Assembly: GCA_965208965.1 (NCBI GenBank)
Contig: OZ242384.1
Coordinates: 3,720,001-3,784,000 of the forward strand
Direction: 5' to 3'
DNA: 64,000 nt
Source: Bin5 sp965208965
GTDB lineage: Bacteria > Chloroflexota > Anaerolineae > Caldilineales > Caldilineaceae
The position numbers and the translations under genes are program-made. Below are positions 33,569 to 43,108 of the stretch, in pieces. Every line of letters begins with the position of its first letter. The stretch's first letter is position 1. The notes beneath the pieces were generated by a model. It was not told the origin of the DNA and did not search any database. It saw only the letters and a program-made list of their open reading frames with translations.

Positions 33569-35668
33569 ATGGCCACCGTTTCATATGATCAAGTAATGGC
33601 TACGAAAAAAAGTGAACCGTCTCAATTCAGCCTGCGGGCATTTCCGCAGTTCGTGCCGCTTTTCTGGCGGGCAAATCCTGAGCTGATACTGGCTTCGATA
33701 ACACTTGTCGCTCTACTGATTGGATGGTTGGGCGGCTCTGTCAGCGGTCTGCTGCCGGTTTGGGCGGTGGTCCTCTTTGCCCTGGTTGCCTACGCCGCGG
33801 GGGGATATTCCGGGGCCAAGGTAGCGCTGGCCAATGCCTGCTGCGGAATCTTCAATATCGATCTTCTGATGGTAGTGGCGGCTTTGGGGGCGGCTCTTAT
33901 CGGCGAATGGGAGGAGGGCGCCCTGCTTCTCTTTCTCTTTTCCTTGAGCGGCGCCCTGGAATCATTTGCATCTGAACGGACTCGACAGGCGATTACCCGG
34001 CTGGCTGAACTGCGGCCTGATACGGCGCGCGTTCGGCGGGACGGCGAGGAGGTAGAGATCGGCGTTGAGGATCTGTCCGTTGGTGATGTGGTTGTCGTGA
34101 GGCCGGGCGAACGGATGCCGGTTGACGGCGCCGTGTTGATGGGATCGAGTACGGTGGACCAGAGTCCGATTACCGGGGAGAGCATCCCGGTATACAAGGC
34201 GGTTGGCGACCCTGTCTTTTCTGGAACGATCAACGGAAGCGGGGCGCTGGAGCTGCAAGTCACCAAACTGGCGTCGGAGAGCGCCATCAGCAAGATCATC
34301 AGCCTCGTCCGGAAGGCGCAGAGCAACGCCGCCCCTACACAAAGGTTGATCGACAGATTCAGTCAGCCGTACACGCTGGTCGTTTTGGGCGCTACGGCTC
34401 TGTCGGCGATTGTCCCTATACTGTTCACCGACGAACCGGTCACCCAGACAGTCTACCGAGCGATTACGCTTCTCGTGGTTGCGAGCCCCTGCGCGCTCAT
34501 CATCAGCACGCCCGCATCCATCCTGAGCGCCATTGCCGCAGCAGCGCGCGAGGGTATTCTGTTCAAAGGCGGGGCACACCTCGAGAAGGCGGCCGGTCTG
34601 GATATACTCGCCTTTGACAAGACCGGAACTTTGACAAACGGCAAACTCCAACTGACCGATGTCGTACCCTTGAACGGTTACACCGAGCAGGAGCTAATCT
34701 CGATTGCCGCCGGCGCCGAGAGTCTCAGTGAGCACCCGATAGCTCAGGCGGTCGTGAGGCGGGCGCAGGAGATGGAATTGCCTTATGAGTCGCCTCGGGA
34801 CTTTCGCGGCATCGCTGGGCATGGCGTTCAGGCAGTTTACGCGCGCTGCGCCGGCCTGGAGCTGATCTCCATCGGCAATGACAAGCAGTTTGAGAGCGAA
34901 GAAATGGACCTGCCCCCTGCCGTCCGCATGATTGGCCGGCGCTTGCAGGGGGAGGGCAAAACGGCCATTCTCGTAGCGCGGCGCAGCATCGCAAAGGACG
35001 CCGTCGACAGGGAAAACGCGACCGCAAACGGAGACAGTCTGGTCAGTGCCAGTAGTCTGGGTGCAGCCGGTGGGGAATCTGACCTGGTCGGGTTTCTGGC
35101 CGTGGCGGATTCAGTTCGAACTGGGGCGGCCGATACGATAGGTGCCCTGAAGGAGCTCGGCATCGACCGTATAGCAATGTTGACCGGTGACAATCGCGAC
35201 GTAGCGGATGCCGTCGCAGAGCAGGTTGGCGTGGAGGACATCTATGCCGAACTGCTGCCGGGGGAAAAGGTCGAGATTGTAGAAAAGCTTGTGAAGTCCG
35301 GTTCCGTCGGAATGATTGGAGATGGGGTAAACGACGCGCCTGCGATGGCGACTTCCAGCCTTGGAATTGCAATGGGCGGCGCGGGCACGGATGTTGCCCT
35401 GGAGACGGCCGACGTAGTACTCATGTCCGACGACCTCGGAAAACTTCCCTTTATGCTGCGCCTGAGCCGGAGCGCGCGTGACATTGTGCGTCAAAACCTC
35501 TATTTTTCGGTGGCGGTGATCTTCGCTCTGGTTGCGCTTACGGTCGTCGTTCCTCTGTTGGTTCCTGGATTCAGACTGCCCCTCCCGGTAGGCGTACTGG
35601 GCCATGAAGGCAGCACACTCATTGTAGTCGCCAACGGGCTGCGGATGTTGACGATGAAATCCACCTAG
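33569..35668 (+). CDS. P1B-4-type metal-efflux ATPase (CoaT/CtpD/PfeT-like)
   Basis: This 700-residue P-type ATPase has no N-terminal heavy-metal-binding domain. It has TGE (202-204), the membrane SPC motif (306-308), phosphorylated Asp350 in DKTGTLT, SEHPIAQ for nucleotide binding, GDGVNDAP, and HEGST in the last helices (679-683). SPC plus HEGxT is the P1B-4 signature; members export Co2+, Zn2+ or Fe2+. PfeT/FrvA are PerR- or Fur-controlled iron exporters, so linkage to a PerR-like gene makes Fe2+ efflux the best guess. ATG 33569 is chosen; ATG 33596 is possible. Confidence 0.9.
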   Translation: MATVSYDQVMATKKSEPSQFSLRAFPQFVPLFWRANPELILASITLVALLIGWLGGSVSGLLPVWAVVLFALVAYAAGGYSGAKVALANACCGIFNIDLLMVVAALGAALIGEWEEGALLLFLFSLSGALESFASERTRQAITRLAELRPDTARVRRDGEEVEIGVEDLSVGDVVVVRPGERMPVDGAVLMGSSTVDQSPITGESIPVYKAVGDPVFSGTINGSGALELQVTKLASESAISKIISLVRKAQSNAAPTQRLIDRFSQPYTLVVLGATALSAIVPILFTDEPVTQTVYRAITLLVVASPCALIISTPASILSAIAAAAREGILFKGGAHLEKAAGLDILAFDKTGTLTNGKLQLTDVVPLNGYTEQELISIAAGAESLSEHPIAQAVVRRAQEMELPYESPRDFRGIAGHGVQAVYARCAGLELISIGNDKQFESEEMDLPPAVRMIGRRLQGEGKTAILVARRSIAKDAVDRENATANGDSLVSASSLGAAGGESDLVGFLAVADSVRTGAADTIGALKELGIDRIAMLTGDNRDVADAVAEQVGVEDIYAELLPGEKVEIVEKLVKSGSVGMIGDGVNDAPAMATSSLGIAMGGAGTDVALETADVVLMSDDLGKLPFMLRLSRSARDIVRQNLYFSVAVIFALVALTVVVPLLVPGFRLPLPVGVLGHEGSTLIVVANGLRMLTMKST

Positions 35669-35701
35669 GCGCGCCGGCACTCTGTCTGCCGCAGGCTTCA
35701 G

Positions 35702-36355
35702 CTATTCGATGTCGGGGTAGGCCGCGGGCAGCGAGACCCTCAGGCCCAGGATCGAGCACCAGACGAAATAGGCGAGATTCGCGACAAGAAGGTGCATCAG
35801 CACCGGAAGCACAAAGGGAGAAAGCAGCGACAGAACACCGGCGACTGCGCCGGGTACCATCCAGGATGTTGGCAGCTTGTCCAGGATGACCAGATCGATG
35901 CAGATCCAGGTCGTCACGCCTCCCCCCATGAGTAGCCCTGCGCCCAGAAAAGTTAAGGCAAATTGCTCTACGAGATTCAGGTAGATGTCGAACCGTGCGA
36001 CAGGATGGCCGTCGCTCAGAATCTCGGTCAGCCCAAAGAGGTTCATTCCGGCCAGGACACCGATGATCAGAAGAGTCGAGGCGACGACGACCAGCCCCGA
36101 CTGGAGCATGCTGCTGATCCGGTGAACCGGCGAATAATAGTGCTTCAAAGCCACCAGCAGGATCATCCACGCAAAAATAGCGATTAGCCAGAGCCAACCC
36201 CCAAGTCGCCACTGCCAGATGGAGTCCAGGGCCAACTGCGACGCCTCGTGCACTTGGACGGACTTGAGATAAAACGGTCTGAGAACGAGGAGAGAATAGA
36301 TTCCAGCGGCGAGTGCAGCAATGCCGGCAAATCGAGCCGCACGAATCAGCTTCAT
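35702..36355 (-). CDS. Polytopic membrane protein, unknown function
   Basis: This 217-residue protein starts at ATG 36355, which overlaps the recO stop (ATGA). Five or six hydrophobic helices are visible, including GIAALAAGIYSLLVLRPFYL, LWLIAIFAWMILLVAL, LVVVASTLLIIGVLAG and the C-terminal LLVANLAYFVWCSILGL. No family is recognised. Coupling to recO is probably an operon convenience rather than a functional clue. Confidence 0.7.
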   Translation of the reverse strand: MKLIRAARFAGIAALAAGIYSLLVLRPFYLKSVQVHEASQLALDSIWQWRLGGWLWLIAIFAWMILLVALKHYYSPVHRISSMLQSGLVVVASTLLIIGVLAGMNLFGLTEILSDGHPVARFDIYLNLVEQFALTFLGAGLLMGGGVTTWICIDLVILDKLPTSWMVPGAVAGVLSLLSPFVLPVLMHLLVANLAYFVWCSILGLRVSLPAAYPDIE

Positions 36356-37230
36356 CGGTCTCCCCCACTGTCTGAGTTCCCTGAATCGAGTGGGCGGCGA
36401 TTGACACCGCTGGCGGCGGAAGGAGTTGCCGGATCGCCGCTGCTGGCTTCCTCCGCCGGGAACTGGCGCAAGCGGTATACGAAGTCGGTGGACTTCAAGC
36501 GGCGCTCGAGAATGGTCACAAGGTAGCGCTGCAGGACGCTCTCCGCCGCCAGGGCCGTGGCGCGCCCGATTCGGAGGCCCCGCAACGACTCCCATTGGTT
36601 ACGGGAGAGATGGCGCAGTATCCTCAGCGTCGCGACGTTGATCGGCTCTGCGCCCCGCGCCGTACGACCGCAACTGGGGCAGAATACTCCGCCGGCGTCC
36701 AGTTGCAGGAAATTCTCCACCGGCAGCAGATCATCCCCGCAGCCCAGACACGCGAACAGCGAGGGCTGAAAACCCATCATACGCAGGAGTTGCAGTTCAT
36801 ACCAGCGCAGCAGCAGATCCAACCTTGTTACGTCGCCCGAGGTGCTGTCCAACTCTCTCAGACAAATCAGAAGCAGCTCCCACACCGGTTCGAAGTCGTC
36901 CTCTTCGGCGGTGAAAGCGTCAACCAGTTCACAAACGTATGCGGCCCGGCCGATTCTGTCCAGGTCGTTGCGCAGCTGCAGAAAGCTTTCCACGGTAGCG
37001 CTTTCGGTAATGATGTCCCAGGTGCGCGCCCGCGCAACCTGGAGATTGGCGTGGCTGAAGAGTTCCAGGTGCCCGGCCTGGCGGCTGGTTGTCTTGCGCG
37101 TACCTTTGGCGATGAGCATCCGTTTGCCCATGCGCGGTGTGAAGACTGTTAATATCCGGTCTGCGTCGCCGTAGTTTCGTCTCCGTAAAATCACGGCCCG
37201 CGTTCGGTAGGACTGGCTTCGCTCTGCCAC
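36352..37230 (-). CDS. recO: DNA repair protein RecO
   Basis: This 292-residue protein has the N-terminal OB fold (RTRAVILRRRNYGDADRILTVFTP, a hallmark RecO start) and a helical C-terminal part. A zinc-finger is formed by CLGC and CPSC (about 163-193). RecO loads RecA on SSB-coated single-stranded DNA with RecR. The C-terminal 25 residues are Ser/Gly-rich. Confidence 0.93.
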   Translation of the reverse strand: MAERSQSYRTRAVILRRRNYGDADRILTVFTPRMGKRMLIAKGTRKTTSRQAGHLELFSHANLQVARARTWDIITESATVESFLQLRNDLDRIGRAAYVCELVDAFTAEEDDFEPVWELLLICLRELDSTSGDVTRLDLLLRWYELQLLRMMGFQPSLFACLGCGDDLLPVENFLQLDAGGVFCPSCGRTARGAEPINVATLRILRHLSRNQWESLRGLRIGRATALAAESVLQRYLVTILERRLKSTDFVYRLRQFPAEEASSGDPATPSAASGVNRRPLDSGNSDSGGDR

Positions 37231-37490
37231 TGGCGTTTCTCGCTTCTCCCTGCTGAATCCCCAACTGGGTTCAGGACCTGTCTGGACGCGGTGACATGCC
37301 CGGCTGATTGGCTCTTCAATGAGTCAGGCAGTGAAATTCAGGTTGTTCCTTGGCGGACGCGTACGCGGAGGGCGAACCCATCGGAATAAAGTGCGTTCAC
37401 CCTGTTGAAAGCTGCAGCGTCGTCAGACGAACATGGCGCGGCGTGCGTAATGTGGGTCTGCAGTCCGACGCAGCGCGGAGTCCGTCTCCC

Positions 37491-38519
37491 CTATCCTTGG
37501 TTCCTTCGGTCTTCCGCTTCGGTGGCCAGGAGATTGAGCTGTTCAGGTGTTCCCAGCGCGATCAGGGTGTCGCCCGCGCGCAGGGCAAACTCCACGCCCG
37601 GGTTGACGAATGTCTCGCCGTCGGGACGCCGTACGGCCAGGATATTGGCTCCCAGCCGCTTTCGCACTTCGGTGTCGGCGATGGTCTGGTCGCGCAGCGA
37701 AGATCGTTCGCCTACTCCGATGTCCTCGATCAGAATGTCGACCTCGCCGCGGTGAAATACGACGTCCATGAACTCCAGGATGTTGGGATGAATGAGTTGC
37801 CGCGCCATGCGCCGGCCGCTTGTGACATAGGGATTGATCACATGGTTGACGCCGGCAATCTGCAGTTTGCGCTCGCTCTCAAAGCTGTTTGCACGAGATA
37901 TTATCGTGAGTTCGGGGTTCAGGGCGCGGGCCGTCAGCGCTACATAGACGTTGTCGGAGTCGTTGGGAAGGCAGCAGCAGATCCCGGATGCCCGCTCGAT
38001 TCCGGCTCGAATGAGGGCCGCGTCGTCGGTCGCATTGCCTTCAACGGGAATCACACCCAGGTTTTCTAAGTCCGGCCCCAGCGTTGCCAGAATCTCGACC
38101 ACCACAAGTGAAACTCTGTTAGTCAGGAGTTCCTTTGCGACCTGCTCGCCCACGCGACCGTACCCACAGACGATGAAATGTCCGTTCATTTTATCGATCC
38201 GGTTCTGCATGCGTTTTCTCCATATGAGGCCGCGGAACTCACCTGCGACGATTACGTCAGCCAGAGTGCTGATGGCATAGGCGGTCGTACTGACGCCGAG
38301 AATGATCAATCCGCCGGTGAAAACGCGGCCAATGGGCGAGAGCGGTCGAATCTCGCCGAATCCAACTGTACTGATAGTAATGACAGTCATATAGATGCTG
38401 TCGGTCCACGGCCAGCCTTCGATCAACATGTAGCCCCCGCTGCCAACGCCGAAAAGGAGGAGATAGAGCGTCGCCACGAAGATTAGGTGTTGATAGAGCC
38501 TGCGGGCAGTAACTGTCAA
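37491..38519 (-). CDS. Two-helix potassium channel with RCK (TrkA-N/TrkA-C) domains
   Basis: This 342-residue protein has TM1 at about 10-32, a pore loop with filter TVGFG (51-55), and TM2 at about 63-88. It is followed by RCK_N with Rossmann loop CGYGRVGE (about 117-124) and TrkA_C at 265-335. The layout is that of MthK/YugO-type ligand-gated K+ channels. TVGFGE replaces the usual TVGYGD, a variant seen in some bacterial channels. The 260 bp before recO hold no gene. Confidence 0.92.
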   Translation of the reverse strand: MTVTARRLYQHLIFVATLYLLLFGVGSGGYMLIEGWPWTDSIYMTVITISTVGFGEIRPLSPIGRVFTGGLIILGVSTTAYAISTLADVIVAGEFRGLIWRKRMQNRIDKMNGHFIVCGYGRVGEQVAKELLTNRVSLVVVEILATLGPDLENLGVIPVEGNATDDAALIRAGIERASGICCCLPNDSDNVYVALTARALNPELTIISRANSFESERKLQIAGVNHVINPYVTSGRRMARQLIHPNILEFMDVVFHRGEVDILIEDIGVGERSSLRDQTIADTEVRKRLGANILAVRRPDGETFVNPGVEFALRAGDTLIALGTPEQLNLLATEAEDRRNQG

Positions 38520-38593
38520 GTCCGCATGCCTCCTGATTCGGACTGATCAACGGCGTCTCTGGTAAGGGGATTTGCCGGAAAATGTAGCGAGTC

Positions 38594-39523
38594 CTATTGA
38601 GTCGGCTTCTGAGCCTGACGCTGTTCTTCACGCTTGACAAATACGGGTACAGTGCGGCCGCGCCTTCGGAATTGGAGTGACTCGTAAAGATTCTGGGAGG
38701 GCGTATTGCTTTCCTGCGTGTTGAGAAAGACTCGACCGAATCCCAGGTCGGTAGCGCGGCAAAGGCCCGCTACAAGCAGCTGACGACCTACGCCTCTTGT
38801 CTGAGCCCTTGGGTGAACGGCAAGACGCACAAGCTGCGCTGACCCGGATCCTTGCCGTGATCCATCCGAAACCAGGCGAAGAGCTGAATACCCCACCGTC
38901 GTCTCCGCCGCCTCCGCGATCTCTATGTGACAGTCGCGCTGCAGTTGCTGCAGTTCGGTCACGCCCATGTGCCACAGGGGTTCGAAGGCCGCGGCGTCCA
39001 ACTTGGCCAGCTTGGGCAGATCGGATGGCTGTGCCGGACGCAGTGCGGCCGGCTGCGAAACTGGCTCCACGGTGCTGGACCTGCGTTCATAGAACCGGAC
39101 CGCATCCCACTGGTCGAAACCGGACTCCTTCAGGCTGGCCCGGAGCCACCCCTGCCTGGTCAGCGCGAAAAAGAGATAGCCTTGAGATTGCAGTGGAAGC
39201 TGCTGACGCGTGTGCTCGAACAGCGCACGAAAATGCGATCGCGCAGCCGGCCCGGCAGACGAAATCGCAGCCGCCCGCAGGGGAACCTTTGACGGCGCCG
39301 ATTCAGGTAGGGCCTGAGACCTCAGGACGCGGTCGAAGGCGACAAAGCCCTTCAGCTTTCTTGTATGCCGGTCGACGAAGACTGCGTTTACGCCTCTGAT
39401 CAGCTCAGGCTCCTCACTGTTACCCAGGTCATCGTAGTAGTAGCTGCGCAAGCTTTCGGCGTGCAAACGCTGCAGCTCAGGCAGATCTTCCAACCGACCG
39501 GGGCGAATCGACGAATGGTTCAT
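38594..39523 (-). CDS. Double GNAT-domain acetyltransferase-like protein
   Basis: This 309-residue protein starts at ATG 39523, overlapping the rfbB stop (ATGA); a start at 39628 would lie inside rfbB. The N-terminal half looks like a worn GNAT (IRPGRLEDLPELQRLHAES, LKGFVAFDRV). The C-terminal half (about 165-309) has LRPAQPSDLPKLAKLDAAAF, VRLAVHPRAQTRGVGRQLL with the acetyl-CoA loop, and FLNTQESNTPSQNLYESLQF. In this cluster it might N-acetylate an amino sugar, but nothing in the sequence proves it. Confidence 0.8.
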   Translation of the reverse strand: MNHSSIRPGRLEDLPELQRLHAESLRSYYYDDLGNSEEPELIRGVNAVFVDRHTRKLKGFVAFDRVLRSQALPESAPSKVPLRAAAISSAGPAARSHFRALFEHTRQQLPLQSQGYLFFALTRQGWLRASLKESGFDQWDAVRFYERRSSTVEPVSQPAALRPAQPSDLPKLAKLDAAAFEPLWHMGVTELQQLQRDCHIEIAEAAETTVGYSALRLVSDGSRQGSGSAQLVRLAVHPRAQTRGVGRQLLVAGLCRATDLGFGRVFLNTQESNTPSQNLYESLQFRRRGRTVPVFVKREEQRQAQKPTQ

Positions 39524-40557
39524 CTCTGAGGATCGAGCTCTCTGCGTTCTCCGTAGACTGTTTCGTAGTACGCTTTGAACTCCCCGTCCCGAATAGGTTG
39601 CCACCACCAACGGTTGTCCCGGTACCATCGGGCGGTCGCTCGGATCGCCTCCTCGGGCGTGTAATCCGGCTCCCAGCCCAGGGCCAGAGTCTTGCCTACG
39701 TCCAGGCTGTAGCGGCGGTCGTGTCCCAGCCTGTCTTCGACGTGCCGGATAAGGCTGCGGGGCCTGTCAAGCTCGTCGATCAGGATCTCTACCATGGCAA
39801 GATTGGTCATCTCGCTGCCCGTGCCAATGTTATATGCTTCGCCGATGCGGCCTTTTTTTAGGATGAGGTGAATTGCCGCGCAGTGATCGGCCACGTATTG
39901 GTAGTCCCGCATCTGTTTTCCGTCACCGTAAACGGGCAAAGGAATGGACTCGAGGGCGTTCGTAACGAAGAGCGGGACCACCTTTTCGGGGTACTGGTAG
40001 GGCCCGATGTTGTTGGCGCCGCGGCTGATGGTCACGGGCAGGCCGTAGGTGATATGATAGGCGTTGACGAAGAGGTCTGCGCTGGCCTTGCTGGCGGAAT
40101 AGGGGCTGCGCGGGGCCAGGGCGTCGCCTTCGACCGAACGGCGTTTGCCCGCTATGTGGCCGTATACTTCGTCGGTGCTGATCTGGTGGAAGCGGAGATT
40201 TCCCAGTTTGCGGGCGGCTTCCAGAAGCACGTAGGTTCCGTAAACGTCGGTCTTTACGAAGGCGTCGGGATCGAGAATTGATCTGTCTACGTGCGTTTCC
40301 GCCGCGAAATTGATGATTGTGTCGATTTTGCAGGCGGCAACCGCCTCTTCCACCTTGGCCGCGTCGCAGATGTCACCCTGAACGAACTGGTAGCGACCCC
40401 CGAACCGCTCGCCGACTTCGGCAAGGTTTTCGAGACGGCCGGCGTACGTCAGCTTGTCGAAAACTGTTACCTTCACGTCCGGTTCGCAGCTGAGGATGTA
40501 GCGGACAAAATTACAGCCGATAAATCCTGCCCCGCCCGTAACCAGGATGTCTTTCAT
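39520..40557 (-). CDS. rfbB: dTDP-glucose 4,6-dehydratase
   Basis: This 345-residue extended SDR has NAD loop TGGAGFIG (7-14), Asp129-Glu130 in STDEVYG as catalytic acid and base, and Tyr153xxxLys157 in SPYSASK. The STDE motif and length identify RmlB. It converts dTDP-glucose to dTDP-4-keto-6-deoxyglucose after RfbA. RmlC and RmlD are not in the window. Confidence 0.95.
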   Translation of the reverse strand: MKDILVTGGAGFIGCNFVRYILSCEPDVKVTVFDKLTYAGRLENLAEVGERFGGRYQFVQGDICDAAKVEEAVAACKIDTIINFAAETHVDRSILDPDAFVKTDVYGTYVLLEAARKLGNLRFHQISTDEVYGHIAGKRRSVEGDALAPRSPYSASKASADLFVNAYHITYGLPVTISRGANNIGPYQYPEKVVPLFVTNALESIPLPVYGDGKQMRDYQYVADHCAAIHLILKKGRIGEAYNIGTGSEMTNLAMVEILIDELDRPRSLIRHVEDRLGHDRRYSLDVGKTLALGWEPDYTPEEAIRATARWYRDNRWWWQPIRDGEFKAYYETVYGERRELDPQR

Positions 40558-40586
40558 CTGAGTCTTCTATAGTCTTGCTTGGTACG

Positions 40587-41405
40587 TTATACGCGCCATT
40601 CGGGCCTGCTCTCCCAGGTGCGGCGCAATCTCCTCACCCTCCCGGGTTGACGGCTGGCGGGCAGGGGAAACTCAACCCCCAGCGTCAATGTCGGCAGCTG
40701 TTGCAGCGGCGGCAGGAGGCACTCGTCGAGGCCGGGAGACGCGGGACCGCGCCAAGCCCACTGCCAATACGCTTTCTCTTCCCCTCCGGCGGTCGCGGCG
40801 AGGAAATCAATGTCGTTCCAGAGTGCGCTTCGCGTCTCGACCGCGACTTCAAGCACTTTTTCCCAGTAGGCGCGCATCTTTGGCTGCTCGAATTCGATAA
40901 AGTGCGCTGTGAAACTGGAACTGTCTGCGGACGAGTTGAAGGGGGGTCTGGCCGTCTGATAGGCCGGGAAAAACTCCTGCGCCCAATACTGTTCGGCGCG
41001 GTGGAAGGAGGGCAGAAGAAGATCGGCAAAGAAGGTGACGTTTACCGTGCTTACCCGCTCCTCCACGTCGACGAGGCACGGGGCATGTTCCGGCCACAGG
41101 TCGAAAAAGGCCGGAATATCGAACGCCTTCCATTCGCCGTATGCCCTGGCCAGCCGGCGCAGTTTATCCGCCACCTGGGAGATGGCTGTTACGGCGGTCT
41201 GCACCTCTCTGGGGCCGGTCCGGTTTTGCACGAGATAGGCAGGCGAAAGAGATCGTGTCCTGAAGATTTCCGTGAAAGATGCAGGTAGCACGCACCTGTC
41301 AATCTGGCGCATTCTAGCCGCCAGCGCCGGAACGCTGCGGACCGCGGCCATGCTCTTGGTTTGTGCGCCATCGCGCCTTTCGAAGGCGACCGTCGTATGG
41401 GACAT
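40587..41405 (-). CDS. Unknown protein in the dTDP-sugar cluster
   Basis: This 272-residue protein starts at ATG 41405, which overlaps the rfbA stop in a TGATG arrangement. A longer frame to 41633 would run inside rfbA and is rejected. The protein is soluble and rich in aromatic and acidic residues (FFDLWPEHAPCLVDVEERV, AEQYWAQEFFPAYQTARPPF, YWQWAWRGPASPG), with an Arg-rich C-terminus. No family or catalytic motif is recognised. Tight coupling to rfbA and rfbB suggests a part in the same glycan pathway. Confidence 0.65.
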   Translation of the reverse strand: MSHTTVAFERRDGAQTKSMAAVRSVPALAARMRQIDRCVLPASFTEIFRTRSLSPAYLVQNRTGPREVQTAVTAISQVADKLRRLARAYGEWKAFDIPAFFDLWPEHAPCLVDVEERVSTVNVTFFADLLLPSFHRAEQYWAQEFFPAYQTARPPFNSSADSSSFTAHFIEFEQPKMRAYWEKVLEVAVETRSALWNDIDFLAATAGGEEKAYWQWAWRGPASPGLDECLLPPLQQLPTLTLGVEFPLPASRQPGRVRRLRRTWESRPEWRV

Positions 41406-42292
41406 CAGGATAGTGACTCTGAGAACTCGTCCCGAAGGAGCTGCAGAAGATAACTGCCGTATCGGTTTGTCTGCAGCGCTTCGGCCAGCGCTCGGAACTG
41501 CTCGCGATCTATGAATCCCTGCCTCAGGGCGATTTCCTCCGGGCAGGAAATCATCATTCCCTGCCTCTCCTGCAGGGCTTGCACAAAATTGGCGGCTTGC
41601 AGGAGAGATTCGTGGGTGCCGGCATCCAGCCACGCAAAGCCGCGGCCCAGAATCTCAACTCGCAGCTTCCCCCGCTCCAGGTAGAAGTTGTTTATGTCGG
41701 TAATCTCCAATTCACCCCTGGCGGAAGGCTCCAAATGCTCCGCCGCTTCAAGGACGCGGTTGTCATAAAAGTATACGCCCGGCACGGCATAATTGGAACG
41801 GGGCTGCTGCGGCTTCTCCTCTATGCTCAAAGCCCTGCCTGAATCGTTGAACTCAACCACGCCGTATCGACGGGGGTCGGCGACGGGATAGGCGAAGACG
41901 AGGGCGCCCTGATCGAGGTTGGCCGCCCTCCGCAGGATTTCCGGCAAGCCGTGGCCGTAAAAGATGTTGTCGCCCAACGCCAGGCATACGCTGGAGTCGC
42001 CGACGAACTCCCTGCCTATGACGAAGGCATCGGCAATGCCGCGGGGCTGGGACTGTTCTACATAGGCGAATTGAACGCCCCACTGGCTGCCGTCCCTGAG
42101 CAGTTCTCTGTACAGGGGAAGAGCGGTCGGCGTGCTCACGACAAGGACATCCCGAATCCCCGCCAGCATCAGCATCGACAGGGGGTAATAGATCATCGGC
42201 TTGTCGTAGACCGGCAGGATCTGTTTGCTCAGGCTTGTGGTAAGGGGATAAAGCCGGGTACCGTGGCCTCCGGCGAGAAGGATGCCTTTCAT
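41405..42292 (-). CDS. rfbA: Glucose-1-phosphate thymidylyltransferase
   Basis: This 295-residue nucleotidyltransferase starts at ATG 42292 with MKGILLAGGHGTRLYPLT, the dTTP-binding signature. An earlier ATG at 42391 lacks homology. DKPMIYYPLSMLMLAGI, LGDNIFYGHGL and IEEKPQQPRSNYAVPGVYFYD are standard RmlA blocks. It makes dTDP-glucose for RfbB, two genes downstream. Confidence 0.95.
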   Translation of the reverse strand: MKGILLAGGHGTRLYPLTTSLSKQILPVYDKPMIYYPLSMLMLAGIRDVLVVSTPTALPLYRELLRDGSQWGVQFAYVEQSQPRGIADAFVIGREFVGDSSVCLALGDNIFYGHGLPEILRRAANLDQGALVFAYPVADPRRYGVVEFNDSGRALSIEEKPQQPRSNYAVPGVYFYDNRVLEAAEHLEPSARGELEITDINNFYLERGKLRVEILGRGFAWLDAGTHESLLQAANFVQALQERQGMMISCPEEIALRQGFIDREQFRALAEALQTNRYGSYLLQLLRDEFSESLS

Positions 42293-42394
42293 CACACCAC
42301 CCCCGGCTTGGCGCGGCGAAAGGGAAATTCGACGGTAAGTGGTGAGAGAGTGCTTGTCTTTCTGGACATGACTATCGCCGATCGAGGGCAAACT

Positions 42395-43045
42395 CTACTG
42401 TCCGTAGCCGGTGACAACCATTGAATCTTCAGCATCCAGCAGCACGGCGCCAATGATATTTGTCTGGACCTTTTCCAGTACTTCCTTGGCTCGCTGCGCC
42501 TGGTCCCGCTTGGTGCGTCCCGCCGTTACCGCCAAGAGCGTTCCATCTACCTGGCTGGCCCAGAGAGCAGCATCCGTAACCGCCAGAACCGGGGGCGCGT
42601 CGACAAGGATATAGTCCGCTTCACCGGATAGTGTTTCGAGCAGTTCGGCAAGCCTCTTGTGACTGAGGAGTGCGACGGGGTTTGGCGGCAGGGGCCCGGC
42701 CGCAAGCAGACGCAGGTGCGGCACCTGTGTCTCCATCAGCGCAGGTTCGCCTCCCTTCTGCAACCAGTTCGTCAAACCTGCATCCCCCCTGGTACCGAAG
42801 ATTACATGTTGGAGAGGGCGGCGTAGATCGCCGTCAACGACGATTACCCGGTCGCCTGCATTGGCCATTACGACGGCAAGATTGGCCAGGGCGTCGCTCT
42901 TGTCCGTCTCTTTATCGGGGCATGTAACAAGCAATGTACTCAGCTCCGTGCCCAGACCGGAGAACTCGATATTGGTGCGAAGACTCTGGTAGGCTTCGGC
43001 AGCGGCGCTGCGGGGTGCGGTCAATGTAACCAGGTCTGAGGACAT
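42395..43045 (-). CDS. BY-kinase-like (CpsD/CapB) protein with degenerate P-loop
   Basis: This 216-residue protein has the order of bacterial tyrosine kinases for polysaccharide export: AAEAYQSLRTNIEFSG, P-loop, Walker A' VIVVDGDLRRP (67-77), a GLTNWL helix and Walker B YILVDAPP (145-152). The P-loop reads PDKETDKSD (43-51) instead of GEGKS/T: one Lys-Ser remains but the glycines are gone. The C-terminus has one Tyr (TGYGQ), not a tyrosine cluster. ATP hydrolysis or kinase activity is doubtful. It follows the two Wzz-like genes, its usual partners. Confidence 0.85.
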   Translation of the reverse strand: MSSDLVTLTAPRSAAAEAYQSLRTNIEFSGLGTELSTLLVTCPDKETDKSDALANLAVVMANAGDRVIVVDGDLRRPLQHVIFGTRGDAGLTNWLQKGGEPALMETQVPHLRLLAAGPLPPNPVALLSHKRLAELLETLSGEADYILVDAPPVLAVTDAALWASQVDGTLLAVTAGRTKRDQAQRAKEVLEKVQTNIIGAVLLDAEDSMVVTGYGQ

Positions 43046-43108
43046 CTGCCAATCCTTTGAAGAATCTGCCTGGGCAGGGGTTGTGACTCTCGGAGTGTCC
43101 CCTGCCCC

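Noticed and set aside
35619..36407. 262-residue minus-strand frame overlapping the membrane-protein gene
   Set aside because: It is the shadow frame; the other frame has membrane helices and an ATGA overlap with recO.
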